A stretch of 64,000 bases of DNA, taken from Antitrichia curtipendula. Lineage: Eukaryota > Streptophyta > Bryopsida > Hypnales > Leucodontaceae. The notes beneath the pieces were generated by a model. The model did no database searches and was not told the DNA's origin. It saw only the letters and a program-made list of their open reading frames with translations. The position numbers were made by a program, and so were the translations under genes. Location: positions 11,470,001 through 11,534,000 of the forward strand of contig OX579635.1 of NCBI GenBank assembly GCA_951230915.1. The letters are read 5' to 3'. Below are positions 38,661 through 49,317 of this stretch, piece by piece (position 1 is the first letter of the stretch; each line of letters begins with the position of its first letter).

Positions 38661-38797
38661 TGAGAGAAACTATAAGCTTGCTTAGAGAGCTTCAAAAGAG
38701 CCAGAGAACCAGCTTATGTACAAGGATTGGTTAGATCCACAATTATCGGATCTGATAATGAACAGTGTTTTCATCTAATTGTACATCTATTCTAACA
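38661..38797 (-). repeat. 3' LTR of the copia element
   Basis: On the + strand it runs TGAGAGAAACTATAAGC ... ATTCTAACA, ending in TG/CA-type termini. It aligns along its length with 44421-44557. A purine-rich AAGGAAGG (minus strand) abuts it and would be the polypurine tract. Confidence 0.92.
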
Positions 38798-38841
38798 CCT
38801 TCCTTGAAACCCTAGACTAGTATTGTGAAGAGCCAAAAGCG

Positions 38842-39213
38842 ATGGCGGATCTAGAAGCTAGAGGTTTCGATTATAGAGCGAGAGAAAGGGAGGAACAACC
38901 CTTGGGCGTTTTTGACTTAATACTACTGTGGTTGTGGTCAATGTTTTCTTTGTTGAATAAAGTACTAACATATATTCTTGATACATTGAGTGGAATTCTT
39001 CATGAGCGTCTGCTTTGTCAGGTTGATGGAGATTTGACTGGTGGTGTAACAACTTTGTCTACTTTCGGTCATAGCTGTATTGGTGCGTCGAGTTCTTTTG
39101 CTATGGTTGTTCGTGGTACTCAAGGCATTTCAGACATTGTTGAGAAGTGCTCCCCTTTGGCTGATGAAGATGTGAGTGGAGGCACAGTAAGGCCAAAAAA
39201 TATTATGCTATGA
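38842..39213 (+). CDS. Antisense open frame inside the copia element, function unknown
   Basis: An intact 123-codon frame runs opposite to the element in the 640 bp between the end of RNase H and the 3' LTR. It starts MADLEARGFDYRARERE with a good initiation context (AAAGCGATGGCGG) and has a hydrophobic segment (LGVFDLILLWLWSMFSLL). I recognise no family. It may be an accessory antisense frame of this retrotransposon lineage, or captured host sequence. It is the only long intact frame left in a heavily mutated element. Confidence 0.35.
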   Translation: MADLEARGFDYRAREREEQPLGVFDLILLWLWSMFSLLNKVLTYILDTLSGILHERLLCQVDGDLTGGVTTLSTFGHSCIGASSSFAMVVRGTQGISDIVEKCSPLADEDVSGGTVRPKNIML

Positions 39214-39433
39214 GGAGGGAATTTCGGCTTAGTGTATACTATAGCTGGGAGGAGTGTCGACGCCAAGTAGACAAGTTTAGCGGCAAGAATTTAGGAGTTT
39301 AAAAATCGCAGAGAAGAAGAAGAGTATCTGCTACAAGTGTAAGGCAATTTGGAATAGTGAGCTGTCATAGGAGCAGCAGTAAGGTTCAGGAGTTGCAGAC
39401 ACTAAATGAATTTGATGCAGCCTAGCGGTTTAG

Positions 39434-39874
39434 TCATATATCAGCTGGTTGTTTATCTGTAGGAATATACAACACTTCAATTTGTTGTTTCTTTACCATG
39501 TCTCGAACAAAATGTAGATGAATTTTGAAATGCTTGGTTTTGGAATGGTAAATGGGATTTTGGAAAATCTTAAGAATACTTTGGTTATCACAATATATTT
39601 TGATTGGTGTTTGTTTGCTAAATCCAAGTTCCTTGTAAAGTCCTCGCATCCAGATAGCTTCTTTGGTGGTTTCTACAAGTGCGCAATACTCTGATTTGGT
39701 GGATGACAAGGCAACATAGGTTTGTTTTTTGCTGCACCAAGTAATGGAAGTATTCCCTGCGGTGAGTATGAAAGCACTGGTGGACTTCCACTCATCTTGG
39801 TCTCCTCCCCAATCAGTATCATTGAATCCAATTAGAATTAAACTAGCGCCATTAGAAAAAATTTCGACCCTCAA
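39434..39874 (-). pseudogene. Copia RNase H domain
   Basis: The text matches copia RNase H: GFNDTDWGGDQDEWKSTS, then ALSSTKSEYCALVETTKEAI, then IYCDNQSILKI and the terminal KHFKIHLHFVRD. The domain itself is open, but its link to the reverse transcriptase is broken by the 244-bp insertion. Confidence 0.88.
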
Positions 39875-40110
39875 AGGGGTTGTCAGAATCTGACTTAGGC
39901 ACCTTCGGGGTGTTATTACGGAATACTAAGGGAAAAAAAAAAATAATAATAATAATAATTTTTTTTTGGAAAAAAAAGAATTAAAAGAATTTCAAGTCTG
40001 ATGTGGCGCTGATGTGGCACCATTGATGCCATGCTGGATTTCACTTTTTGAAAAAAAAAATTAATTTTTTTTCCCTTATTGCACCGGCTTTCGCGGCCCC
40101 TTCCAGGGCT
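39867..40110. mobile_element. 244-bp MITE-like insertion within the copia polyprotein
   Basis: Copia polyproteins normally run straight from GLHYKK-type text into the DTDWGGD start of RNase H; here 244 bp of unrelated, partly A/T-homopolymer DNA intervenes and shifts the frame. Its ends ACCCTCAAAGGGG and CCCCTTCCAGGGCT are imperfect inverted repeats. The flanks GAAAAAATTT and GAAATTTTTT are similar but not identical, so a target duplication is only suggested. Confidence 0.55.
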
Positions 40111-40192
40111 GAAATTTTTTGTAATGCTTTTTTGTAGTGGAGGCCCAGTGACATAGTGCCTTTGATGTAACAAATAATCATTTTGATGGCAT

Positions 40193-41152
40193 TTAAATGG
40201 GCTTGTTGAAGTGCTTGCATGTATTGAGATACAAGATTGACAGAAAATGCAATGTCGAGTTGGTGAGAAAAAACAATTTGCCCACCATACGTCGATAAAG
40301 TGAAGAATCTATGGGTGGTGTTTGAGTGTCTTTGGACAATTTTAGACCTTGTTGCATAGGTGTCTGGCAGGGGTTGCAATCAAGCATGCCAAATTCTTCA
40401 ACAATACTACGGGGATAGTCTGTATGATGAAGCAACAAGTTGACAAAAGTACGCGTAAATTGCAGTCCAAGGTATCGAGTGACAAGACCAAGATATGTCA
40501 TTTTGAAGCAACTCATAAGTTGTTGCTTTACCCAAGTAATCTTGGATAAATCATTGCCTGTAATAAATAAATCATCAACGTATAAGACAATGATGACAAT
40601 GTGATTGTCAACCCTAGCATAGTAAAGGTTGCCATCGGAAAAGGATTGGCGAAGAAATAATTTTTTGAGATATTTGTCTATTTTGTGAAACCACTCATTT
40701 TGTGATTGTTTGAGACTATATAAAGCTCTATAGAGTTCACATACTTGAGACTTGTGGTTTGGAATGTCAAAACCACGTGGTTGGCGAATATAAACTTTGT
40801 GGTGTAGTTTACTGTTGAGGAATGTTGTGAAGAAGTCTAGGTGAAACATTTCCCAACCTTGAGAGGCGGAGATGGAGCTTATAGCCTTAACAGTATTATA
40901 TTTGGCCACATATGGGCAAAAATGTCTTCATAGTTGATGCCCTTACATTGGTCAAAACCACGGGCAGCAAACCTAGCTTTGTATCTGTCTAGGGTGGCTA
41001 GGGGCCCTTGGCTTGATTTTATATATCCATTTGCAAGAAATAGCCCTTGCTCCTGGAGATAAATCCACCAATTCCCAGGTTTTATTTTGATAGATGCTTT
41101 GCATCTCTACTTGCATAGTATCTTGCCAGTGAGGGTCATTTTTAACATCATC
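40193..41152 (-). pseudogene. Copia reverse transcriptase, frameshifted
   Basis: It begins in NDPHWQDTMQVEMQSI and NKTWELVDLSPGARAISCKW, then breaks at about 40910-40970, and continues HLDFFTTFLNSKLHHKVYI with the catalytic YVDD motif at 40571-40582 (minus strand). The C-terminal RT/connection text (GLHYKKALQKI) ends at the 244-bp insertion. Confidence 0.88.
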
Positions 41153-41699
41153 ATATGTTAGGTCGTGGACCTTGGATTCCAGAGTTCCCAAAAAATGATA
41201 GTAATCGGATAGCTTTTGAGGTGGCCTGGAAACAAGGGTAGACTTGTGAATTGCAGGGAGGATGGGAGAGCGCCTAGTATATACAACTTGATATGGAGAT
41301 AATGTTGGTGAGTTAGGTGTAGATGGATGAGTGGTTTTGAGCGGTGAAATCATAGGTGAAATATCATGTTTTGCAAAAGAGGCTATAGAAGGTAGAGTTT
41401 GAGGTGTGACAGGTTTATAAAGATTGCTTGAACTTGGAACCGGAAAAAAATGAAGGTTCAGGTGGAGTGTCACTGAGATGTGGCAAACCTGAGTGAAAAA
41501 TGGGTATGTGCATACGAAAGCTGATTGGAAATGTAGCTGGGGTTTCTTGACTTTCCAACATGTCTTGATTGATAGTATGAGCCTCATCAAATGTAAAATC
41601 GCGTAATATAATAAGAGATTTGGTGCTTGGATCAAAGCAACAAAATCCTTTAGTGTGATCATCAATGCCGACAAGTATCCAAGGGATAACTTTGGATCC

Positions 41700-42576
41700 C
41701 ATTTTATCTCGTTTATACTTGGGAACATGGACATAAACTTGGTACTAAAAATGCAAAGTGTAGATAGATCTGGAGACTTTCCAATGTACTTAGTCTCTGG
41801 AATTATATCTGGGAGAGCTTTGGTTGGTCTTCTATTGAGAAGATAGTAAGCATGTTTAACAGCTTCGGACCAAAGAGATCTGGGTAACATATGATGATGT
41901 ACCAGATAGCGGACAGTTACTACAATAGAATGTTTTTTTTCGTTCGGCCAAGCCATTGCTTTGAGGAGTAATGGTTGACTAAACTCATGTCTAATCCCCT
42001 CCATGTTACAGAAATTTCAAAATGCACTAGATACATATTCTCCTCCATTGTCAATGCGAAGAGTGCATAGTTTGTGACTAGAATGCCTTTCTTCTTGAGT
42101 TTTAAATTTGATAAATTCATGAAGAACTTGATCTTTGGTTTTTAATAGAGCCACCCAGATTTTTCAAGAAAAATTGTCTATAAAGGTGACAAAGTAACGT
42201 GCCCACTATAGGAAGGTTGGCTAAAAGGACCACATACATCACTGTGAATAAGTTGAAGAGGATGAGTAGTTGTAGTAGTGCTGTGGGGAATTTTTTTTTG
42301 AGATTGTTTGCCCTTCTCGCATGTTTCACAAATATATTGAATCCTAGAAAGTTTGGATAGTCCAATAATAGTCTGCTATTGCGATAATTTGTGCAAGGCA
42401 TCAAAATTCAAATGCTCTAGTCGATAATGCCATAGGAGAATTGTGTCAATCTCTTTTGTATGTTCCACGGTACATACTTCGACTATGGATAAGGTCTCTG
42501 TAGTCAATACATAGAGCCCCCCGTTGCACATGCGATGGCCTTGAAATATAATATGCCTAGTGCTGATGCATGTCAC
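41700..42576 (-). pseudogene. Copia GAG-pre-integrase and integrase, broken
   Basis: The zinc-binding HHCC region is recognisable (LWHYRLEHLNFDALHKL, then CETCEKGKQSQ), followed by the catalytic core start IHSDVCGPF. Stops and shifts interrupt the frame near 42380, 42190 and 42120. The downstream segment (KHAYYLLNRRPTKALPD) is the usual end of the integrase core region. Confidence 0.85.
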
Positions 42577-43400
42577 GAATGATACATGTGTTTTTCACAA
42601 ATTCAATTGAACAACCTTGATCAGAGAAGCATCCAACTGAAAGTAAATTTCTGCGAATGCCTGGTACATAAAGAATATTGTTGATACTCTTTATTGATCC
42701 ATCAGAAAGCTTGATCAATAGTTTGCCTTAACCAGCTACATGATGGGGGTGACCCCCAACTGTGAGCATCAGGGTTGAATTGGAGGTGGGCTGAAAATTA
42801 CTGAGGATCTATGAATTTCCGATAACATGATGAGTAGCCCTTGAGTCTAAGATCCATCTAGGGCTCCTATCACGAGTCACCAAATTAATTTGCGGTATGA
42901 GAAGAGAGTTAGGGTTTGAGGTTGCGCCTGAGGAGTGCCATTATAGGAATTGTTGCTGCTCTGTTGGAGTTAGGCCTCCATGAGCTCTCGCCGCGCCTCT
43001 CTTATGTGCCACCGCGCCTTTGCTGTGCGCCACCGTGCCTAGCAACGGGCTGCTACAGGTGTGAAAATGCTTCTGCATTGCTTGTGTTGGATTGAGGTGT
43101 TGTGTCGCCTTGGTGAGCTGCATTGTGCTGCCCTTGTATAGGTGTGATGATTTCAAGGATATGGCGTTGTTCTTCTTCATCTTCTGTGAGTATTTCGCAA
43201 GAGTTGATTTCAAAGGAAGTAAATTCAAGTAGGTTACCTTCTAGCACCGCTCTTGCTGAGTCGCTGCCGGAGGAATAATCAGATATATGTTGCTTCATCT
43301 TCTCTGTTGAATAGGCCTGAGGATACTTTCCTTGTTCCCTCTTGAGTTTCTGCATTTGTAAATCGAGTGCATTGATTTTGGAGACAATCTTGGACATATT

Positions 43401-44369
43401 GCAGTTATGCTCCCTATGACCTAATTCGCCGCAGGTATTGCATTGTTCCTCAGGTGCCTTCTTGTGAGACATATGTCTGTTGTTGCTGCGGTCATGTCGA
43501 CTCCGTTCTTGGCCTCAGTGAGTGCTATTGTAATCGGTTTGTCGGTTTCGGTCATATTTGTGGCGGCTAGACTTGTTGTTAAAGTCAAGTTGTCGTTGGT
43601 GTTGATTAGGGTTTTGTTGGTTCTGTCTATTCTAACCCTTTCCCTTCTTGAAGTACAAAGCTTCACTTGCTAACTTCTTTTCTGCGTCCATTTTGACTTG
43701 CATTTCTTCATCTAATAACTTTAATTCAGGTTCATCAAATGAGGACAAAGTATCTTTACCGGTTTGTGTACGAGTGAAGTATTGGTAGTCCTTGGGCAAG
43801 GAGTGAAGCATAAGTAAGACAATAAGATCTTCAGGGATGTTGATCTGCATCACATCAAGTTGATCAATCGTCTCCTTCATAGTCTTGAGGTAAGCTTCCA
43901 TTGTTGTAGATTCGTCCTTCTTTGACGTCACTAGCTTCCTCAGCAGCATCAGTCGCCTGGATCCAGATTTTGGGGTATACTTGTTCTTGAGGTGCTCCCA
44001 ACAATCAGGATCTGTAAACCTGCCAACAGTGGTCACAAGGGAGTCCTTTACAGATTCTATGATGGCTTGCAATGTTGTTGCTCATCCATCTATCTCCTCA
44101 TCACTAATCGTGTGTGACTGTGATGCAAGGTTATTGCAGTAGTGCATCAATCTGTAGCGTGACAAAATAGTGGACATACGAAAGGACCAGACTTGGTAGT
44201 TAGTTGGACCTTCTAGTCTACTGTTATCAGGTATAGAAATCTCTACGGCTTTAGGCATAGCCATGACTGTCCTCTGTACTTCTGTAGTGTTAGTGGCTAT
44301 AGGTTGAGAAGATGGAGATGTCCTCTCTCGTGGGGGTTGGATAGCACTAGATGCTTCTTGATCTCCCAT
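43401..44369 (-). pseudogene. Copia gag with CCHC zinc knuckle, broken
   Basis: Gag starts near 44369 and contains the copia-typical LEGPTNYQVWSFRM; a stop at about 44082 splits it. The second half (YLKTMKETIDQL, LMLHSLPKDYQ) is UBN2-type gag. The nucleocapsid CCHC knuckle CNTCGELGHREHNC (spacing C2C4H4C) lies at 43401-43442. Confidence 0.88.
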
Positions 44370-44408
44370 GCTCTTAGCTAATACAGATTTGAGGTTTCTG
44401 AAACTGAA

Positions 44409-44420
44409 GCTCTGATACCA
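44409..44420 (-). other. Copia primer-binding site
   Basis: The minus-strand sequence TGGTATCAGAGC sits directly beside the 5' LTR and is the standard plant copia primer-binding site for initiator methionine tRNA. Confidence 0.93.
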
Positions 44421-44557
44421 TGAGAGAAATTATAAGCTTGCTTAGAGAGTTTCGAAAGAGCCAGAGAACCAGCTTACGTACAAGGATCTTTTAGATCCAC
44501 AATTATCGGATCTGATAATGAACAGTGTTTTCATCTAACTGTATATCTATTCTAATA
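44421..44557 (-). repeat. 5' LTR of the copia element
   Basis: On the + strand TGAGAGAAATTATAAGC ... ATTCTAATA; the last CA is changed to TA. It pairs with 38661-38797. Confidence 0.92.
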
Positions 44558-44764
44558 CAAGGTACCTCTGGTCAACTCCTTCCTTGCATTTCAATTCCTC
44601 TTCTCGATGGCATCAAGCTTTTCCGCATGGCCATTTTGTCATACTTGGATCCCAACCTTCTGCTGTCTTACTCTTTGAGTTTTGTGGTTACTACGAGTAT
44701 TGCACGTATTGATTGGTTGACCTGGTGGAGAATCCAGACGAATGTTCTGAGACTTGGGGCTTGA

Positions 44765-46054
44765 GTGTACTATATTCCGATTGTGAAAAGTTTTGCAATT
44801 GTTTGATTTGGAATATGTCGAATTTGGTTTCTTGTAGACGTGGTACTTCGATTGGTAGCTCCGATTGGTAGTGTTGCTGGAACAGCGGAGGCAATTCAAG
44901 ACTGTTGTGAATGTTGTGTGTTATGTTTCTTTGTTTTGTTGAATTCGGGTTGAGTCTGTAGATGATGTCTTGGCCGATTGTTTTGTGAATGTCGTCTGAA
45001 GCTTCCAACTGGTTTTGATGAGCGACTTTTGATGAGAGTTTGTCTCTGTAGCGCTAGTTTAGGTCACATGATGGTGGATTGTTCTCCATTTTCTGACGTT
45101 GGAGTAAGAGCAGTATGTTTTCCATGAGAAGCACCACGGTGTATGCGCCCAAGAGTAAGAGTGTTGGTTGTGCACGAAATAGGTCAAGTCGGATTGGCAA
45201 GCTTAGTTGATGTGCTTCGAGCTGAATTTTTTTGCGAACAGATGAGCACATCAATTTATTTTGTTGGCATTAATCTTCCGGTGAGGATTTGCAAGCATCG
45301 TTCTCTATCTTTTGCTACAAGCACTTGGCGTCATGGGGGCTCGGTGGACCTATTCTTGTGACCATTTGAACTTTGCGTTGGAGATGACGAAGATGAGGGG
45401 TGACGAGTTTGACCTCCGGAAATTCGACCCTTCCACATATGGCTACCACCCGGATGCAGTGCCTGATGATGTTCTACATTCAGATCCTAATTGTTGTCCA
45501 CTGGTCCACGTCAAGGACTTCATAAATTTTGTTCTCTATTGCGCTGTATGCAGACGGAGCATGCTGGGGCAATGGCACTCCTGGAGCTTGAGCTAGCATT
45601 CCGCCATTGCTGCACTGGATGTCGCCAGCGCCATCTTAAAGAACAGGTGGGACGATGAGGAATGTCTCGACCAAGTCTTTTGCTTCGGAAGTCACGTTTA
45701 CTCTCTCGTCTTTCTGGTGTGGACTCCAATAGCGGAATGGATTTGAAAGTGGCGAGCCAATGGGTTTCGCAATGCTCGTGGCGCACCCGTTGTCAACAAG
45801 GAGGCACTGCAGACTCTCGACGACAAAGTCAGGCGACCTTTTGAAGATCACCTCGTCATTGTTCGGTTCTGGCACGTCCCTCGGATTCATAACTTCGGTG
45901 CTGATGAATTGGCAGCAGAGGCACTCCGTGACTATGATGTTGGGAATCTTGAGTTGGACGATGACTTGGATGAATTGGTTGCAAGATTGGGTCGTGATCT
46001 TTTTGAGTAGAACTTACGTGAAAAGATTTCATTCTTGAAGACAACGGAATCGGT
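44765..46054 (+). pseudogene. Decayed coding region with an RNase H-like (RVT_3-type) C-terminal end
   Basis: The frame ending at about 46010 reads through VVNKEALQTLDDKVRRPFED, then FWHVPRIHNFGADELAAEAL. That is the last helix and strand of reverse-transcriptase-like RNase H domains (pattern V.R..N..AD.LA..A). Upstream, 45312-45596 is another coding-looking frame (FDLRKFDPSTYGYHPDAVP) in a different phase, and stops lie between them. This could be the remains of a LINE-type or other retroelement, or of a host RNase H-like gene. It may belong to the same old unit as the split frame at 35505-44764. Confidence 0.42.
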
Positions 46055-46465
46055 AGGGGTAGTCACAGCCCCTCTGAGAATTGGCCGCTTCTTAGGAGAT
46101 TGGACGAGTGGCTTTGTGTAATTGGTTTCCCGTTGTTTCAGGATCGGTCAACCTTGGAGGTTCAGGCTGTGTCGTTCTTCTCTTTCGCAAGTGAAGAAGT
46201 GGACTTGGACGGTTCAACCTCAGAGAAAATTTACCTTAATGCTTCGGAGTTTCACCCCTCGCTGTTGTACTTTCACGACTTTGCCAATCCAATTGGTTCC
46301 GAAACATTTGCGCAATTGAACTCAACCTCCAAGATCTCGTCTTGGCTGCAAAAGGGGTATCACAACCCCTCCACGTAACAAGGCTCCCCACTGGCTCTCC
46401 ATTTCATGCGCACGAATCTCAATCTTAGAGGAATTCTCAACCTCGAAGGGGCTGTGACTACCCCT
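46055..46465. mobile_element. 411-bp element with inverted ends
   Basis: AGGGGTAGTCACAGCCCCT at 46055-46073 is repeated in inverse orientation at 46447-46465 (AGGGGCTGTGACTACCCCT), and the match resumes inwards at GAGAATT/AATTCTC. A related phrase AAGGGGTATCACAACCCCT lies inside at 46351-46369. The interior includes a + frame (46100-46378) without recognised domain. The ends resemble those of the 244-bp insertion at 39867-40110 (CTCAAAGGGGTTGTCAGA). Confidence 0.6.
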
Positions 46466-48940
46466 GATATCGACATTTTTTTAAAGAGAAACGTATAGAA
46501 GATCACAAGGGGCTTATATTGCGTTTCTTGTGAGTTCCCTACGGAGAATAGAAGAAAAATGCCTGGTGTTCTCTTGTTCCAAAGGCACATTAGGAATTTT
46601 TCTCAAATGGGGAAAAGTAGGATACACTGGGGAACTCCACTACTACACCAGAAATTCAATATACTACTACACTATTAGTGGGAAAAACTACACTACTACA
46701 CTAGGAAACTAAAGAGTGCTGAAGGGCCTCATAGGTAAGTCACAGATAAACTTGCACACTTTTTTGGTGTGTCTCACTTTTTGTGGTGTGTTCCTCGTAA
46801 AGAATCCTATATGAGTTTCTTGTAGATGTTTGTATGCATGCATGAGAAAGGTAGGAAATTCTTTGACTTTCAACTATTTTGAGTGGTTTCCATTTTTGGA
46901 ATGGATTTGTTTTGGTGTGTCCATTATTTTTTTAATCCTAGAAGGGTCTGAAAGCCCTTTGCGGCCATATAGTATATTATGAATATGGTGGTATTTGACC
47001 AGATATTGTTCAATACGTAGTATATAGTAAATTAATTATCATGGTAGTATATAAATAACAATGTATTACAATTCATGTAGTAAACTACAATTGAAGAGTT
47101 ATAAGGCTAAATATAGGTTGTATAGAAGGATCCCAAGGGCCTTTCAAGGATTAAGAGAATTTTTGTGTATTGGAATATTTTTATTTATTTGGATTGTGTT
47201 GTTTGAATAAGGCCTTCATTATACTTGGAGTCGGACTGAAGTTTAGTTTGAACTCTACATATTTGAACCAATAGGATTGCTTAATTCTTCCAAATCCAAA
47301 CAAAAGACTTATACTAGGGCTAGACTAGAACTACAACTCCTCCTAAATGGCATCCTAGGTGGCACAATTTTGGTGCCAAACCCTTGTGTTTGATGAAACC
47401 GGGATGAGGTTTTCATTGGTCCAATTTTCAAACTTGGGTTGGATTGTACTCTTCTATTGGATCATCTATATCATTGACTAATGCAATGAAGGTGAATTAA
47501 CCCTTCTTAGTCTTTAGTTTTCATTTTTTTTGTGTGCTTTACCAAAATGCAAAATCGAAATCCCAAAATTTAAAAATCAGAAATCAAAATCAGAAAATCA
47601 AAATCAGAAAATCAAAATTAGAAATTCAAAAGTGTATGATATCCTAATTGAGAGGAGCCATACTTGAACAATGAGTAATACTAGAATGAAAAAGATTGTC
47701 TCTAAATTGTTTAAGGGAAAGTGTCGATTCTATGATCAACGTGGTTATGTAGCCCAATTTGTGTCTCTAAAAACATTAAGACTAATCTAGTGGATGAGCT
47801 CTCGATTTGTGCAACAGAGAAGTCAAGACTACAAGACAATGTACATAATTGCAACAAAGTGTAAGGATTTGAATAAGCAACAAAAAATACCGAATTGGCC
47901 AAACAATAAAGTATAGAAGCTATATCAAAGTCTATTATGACATTACAATTTAGAGAAAGCTAAAGACACAATTAATAGAGGTTGAAAGATCAAAAAGAAA
48001 ATTAATTGGGAGAATTTGTGACCCTCGTGACATTTAAGAGTGGAGTGAGAAATTGTAGAATTAGCCAACCTTGTGAAGAAATTAGCCTTATTTTAATTGA
48101 AAGAATACTCTTGGCATGTGGTTGTAACTATCTTATTGGATAAATTATTAGCAATCCTATTTTACATTGTCTCCTTGAACGAACTTCACTAAGCCTTGGA
48201 TTTCGTAAGTCTTTCTACAGAAACCTTTGATCTCAATTCAACCCAACAGTTCTGTGAAAAAACCCTAAACCCTACAAGAGATCAAACACGTTCGCATTCA
48301 CCACCCGTGCACATGAAACTGCAATCCTTTCGCAAAAAACGGTCGCCATCCTGTGTTCCAATGCCAAGTGATGGCCTTGCTGAGAGGTGATGAGGCAACA
48401 CAAGACGCACACGGAAATGTGTGGAGGGTTCAAAGGGAGTAGTGTTTAGCGAAAAGCTCAAATCTCTTAAAACACATGTGTGGCACAAATGAGAAAAAAC
48501 GAATGCAACAGACCTGCAACTACAGTACAATTGTAACCTCGACACGCACACTCTCGGATTCTCTCCCAATTTTCTATGAAACCCTACAATTTTGCACGAA
48601 GATCACGACTGATGTTTCTCAGCAATAAAAAAATACACTTCAGGATGCTCGCAAGCATCCGCACTACCCCGCTCGTCCTTCGAAAAGGAAGTCGCGACTG
48701 ATCTCCAGCTGTGGTTTTCTTCCGCAGGACAACAGAGTCGTGGTTTGAAGACCTGCGGAGTGGAAAGAACAGAATCAAATGCCAAATTCACAGCAGGAAT
48801 TTGCTCAAATCGAGGAGATCGTTAGCTTCTCGGGAATGCAATCCTCAAAGCATTACCGCGGTTTGGAAGCACTCTCCAGTTGCTTCATTTCCAGCAGGAA
48901 TTGTAATGGAAGGCTCTCAATGTCCTGGCAACAATCCAAC
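46466..48940. other. AT-rich intergenic DNA with short tandem repeats
   Basis: An ACTACTACAC-type array lies at about 46628-46710 and a 14-bp minisatellite (AAAATCAAAATCAG) at about 47574-47631. From about 48180 the composition becomes gene-like, and the stretch up to 48940 may be the 3' flank of the small minus-strand gene that follows. No further gene recognised. Confidence 0.45.
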
Positions 48941-49034
48941 TCTAAACCCTAAGCTCACCCTCAAAGGAACAATCAAAATCTAAACCCTAAGCTCACCCTC
49001 AAAGGAACAATCAAAATCTAAACCCTAAGCTCAC
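48941..49034. repeat. 38-bp tandem repeat, 2.5 copies
   Basis: The unit starts TCTAAACCCTAAGCTCACCC and recurs at 48941, 48979 and 49017 with essentially no differences, so it is a recent duplication. It lies just downstream of the small minus-strand gene. Confidence 0.9.
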
Positions 49035-49077
49035 GAGCACTTACATTCAACGCAGAGGCTGCTACTGCTGCTGCAGA

Positions 49078-49317
49078 TCATTTAGAGTCTTTTGACGGTG
49101 AGGTCGGAGGAGATGATGATCCTAAGGCTTCGTATTGCATATGATGCGAGCTTCCGGGGGCTCTCTCCAAACCCCGACCTACATAATACAGCCCCACAGC
49201 GATGCCGACTCCAATGCCCACCCCCGCGGCGCCGATGCCCAAGCCAATTGCCATCCGCCCTATGGCCGTCCCCACCGTCTCCGCATTTGCAGTCACAGTG
49301 CTATGAGGGCTCGGCAT
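49078..49317 (-). CDS. Small glycine-rich membrane protein, hypothetical
   Basis: A short frame starting MPSPHSTVTANAETVGTA with one strongly hydrophobic, glycine-zipper segment (MAIGLGIGAAGVGIGVGIAV then GLYYVGRG), followed by a polar Ser/Pro-rich tail ending SPSKDSK. The pattern fits a single-pass small membrane protein; GxxxG spacing favours helix packing. The frame can be extended upstream to 49356. Base composition is gene-like and the gene would be divergent from the hexosaminidase 1.1 kb away. No family recognised; a spurious frame is possible. Confidence 0.42.
   Translation of the reverse strand: MPSPHSTVTANAETVGTAIGRMAIGLGIGAAGVGIGVGIAVGLYYVGRGLERAPGSSHHMQYEALGSSSPPTSPSKDSK

Larger units (their letters stand above)
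38661..44557 (-). mobile_element. Ty1/copia LTR retrotransposon, 5897 bp, inactive, TSD CAAGG
   Basis: Two 137-bp LTRs (38661-38797 and 44421-44557) flank the element, and both sides carry the 5-bp duplication CAAGG (38656-38660, 44558-44562). It is transcribed leftwards: the PBS TGGTATCAGAGC (minus strand, 44409-44420) next to the right-hand LTR is complementary to initiator Met-tRNA. Reading leftwards the order is gag, zinc knuckle, protease, integrase, reverse transcriptase, RNase H, which is the copia order. Frames are broken by stops and shifts in gag (about 44080), protease (about 42750), integrase (about 42380 and 42120) and RT (about 40940), plus a 244-bp insertion between RT and RNase H. 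The LTRs differ at roughly ten sites, so the insertion is not recent. Confidence 0.95.
35505..44764 (+). pseudogene. Old open reading frame split by a CACTA and a copia insertion; function unknown
   Basis: The frame open from 35505 runs without a stop into the CACTA element at 35693. The 28-bp sliver between the two elements (38633-38660) and the frame after the copia element (from 44563 to the TGA ending at 44764) are in the same phase once each insertion and one copy of its target-site duplication (ACA and CAAGG) are removed. The 3' part is hydrophobic (LLLSYSLSFVVTTSIARIDW). No family was recognised. Base composition on both sides matches, and is GC-richer than the AT-rich DNA around it. 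This may be a fragment of an older element rather than a host gene. Confidence 0.5.

Noticed and set aside
45520..45890. Minus-strand Arg/Ser-rich frames opposite the RNase H-like relic
   Set aside because: Shadow frames of the GC-richer coding-like + strand; no family pattern.
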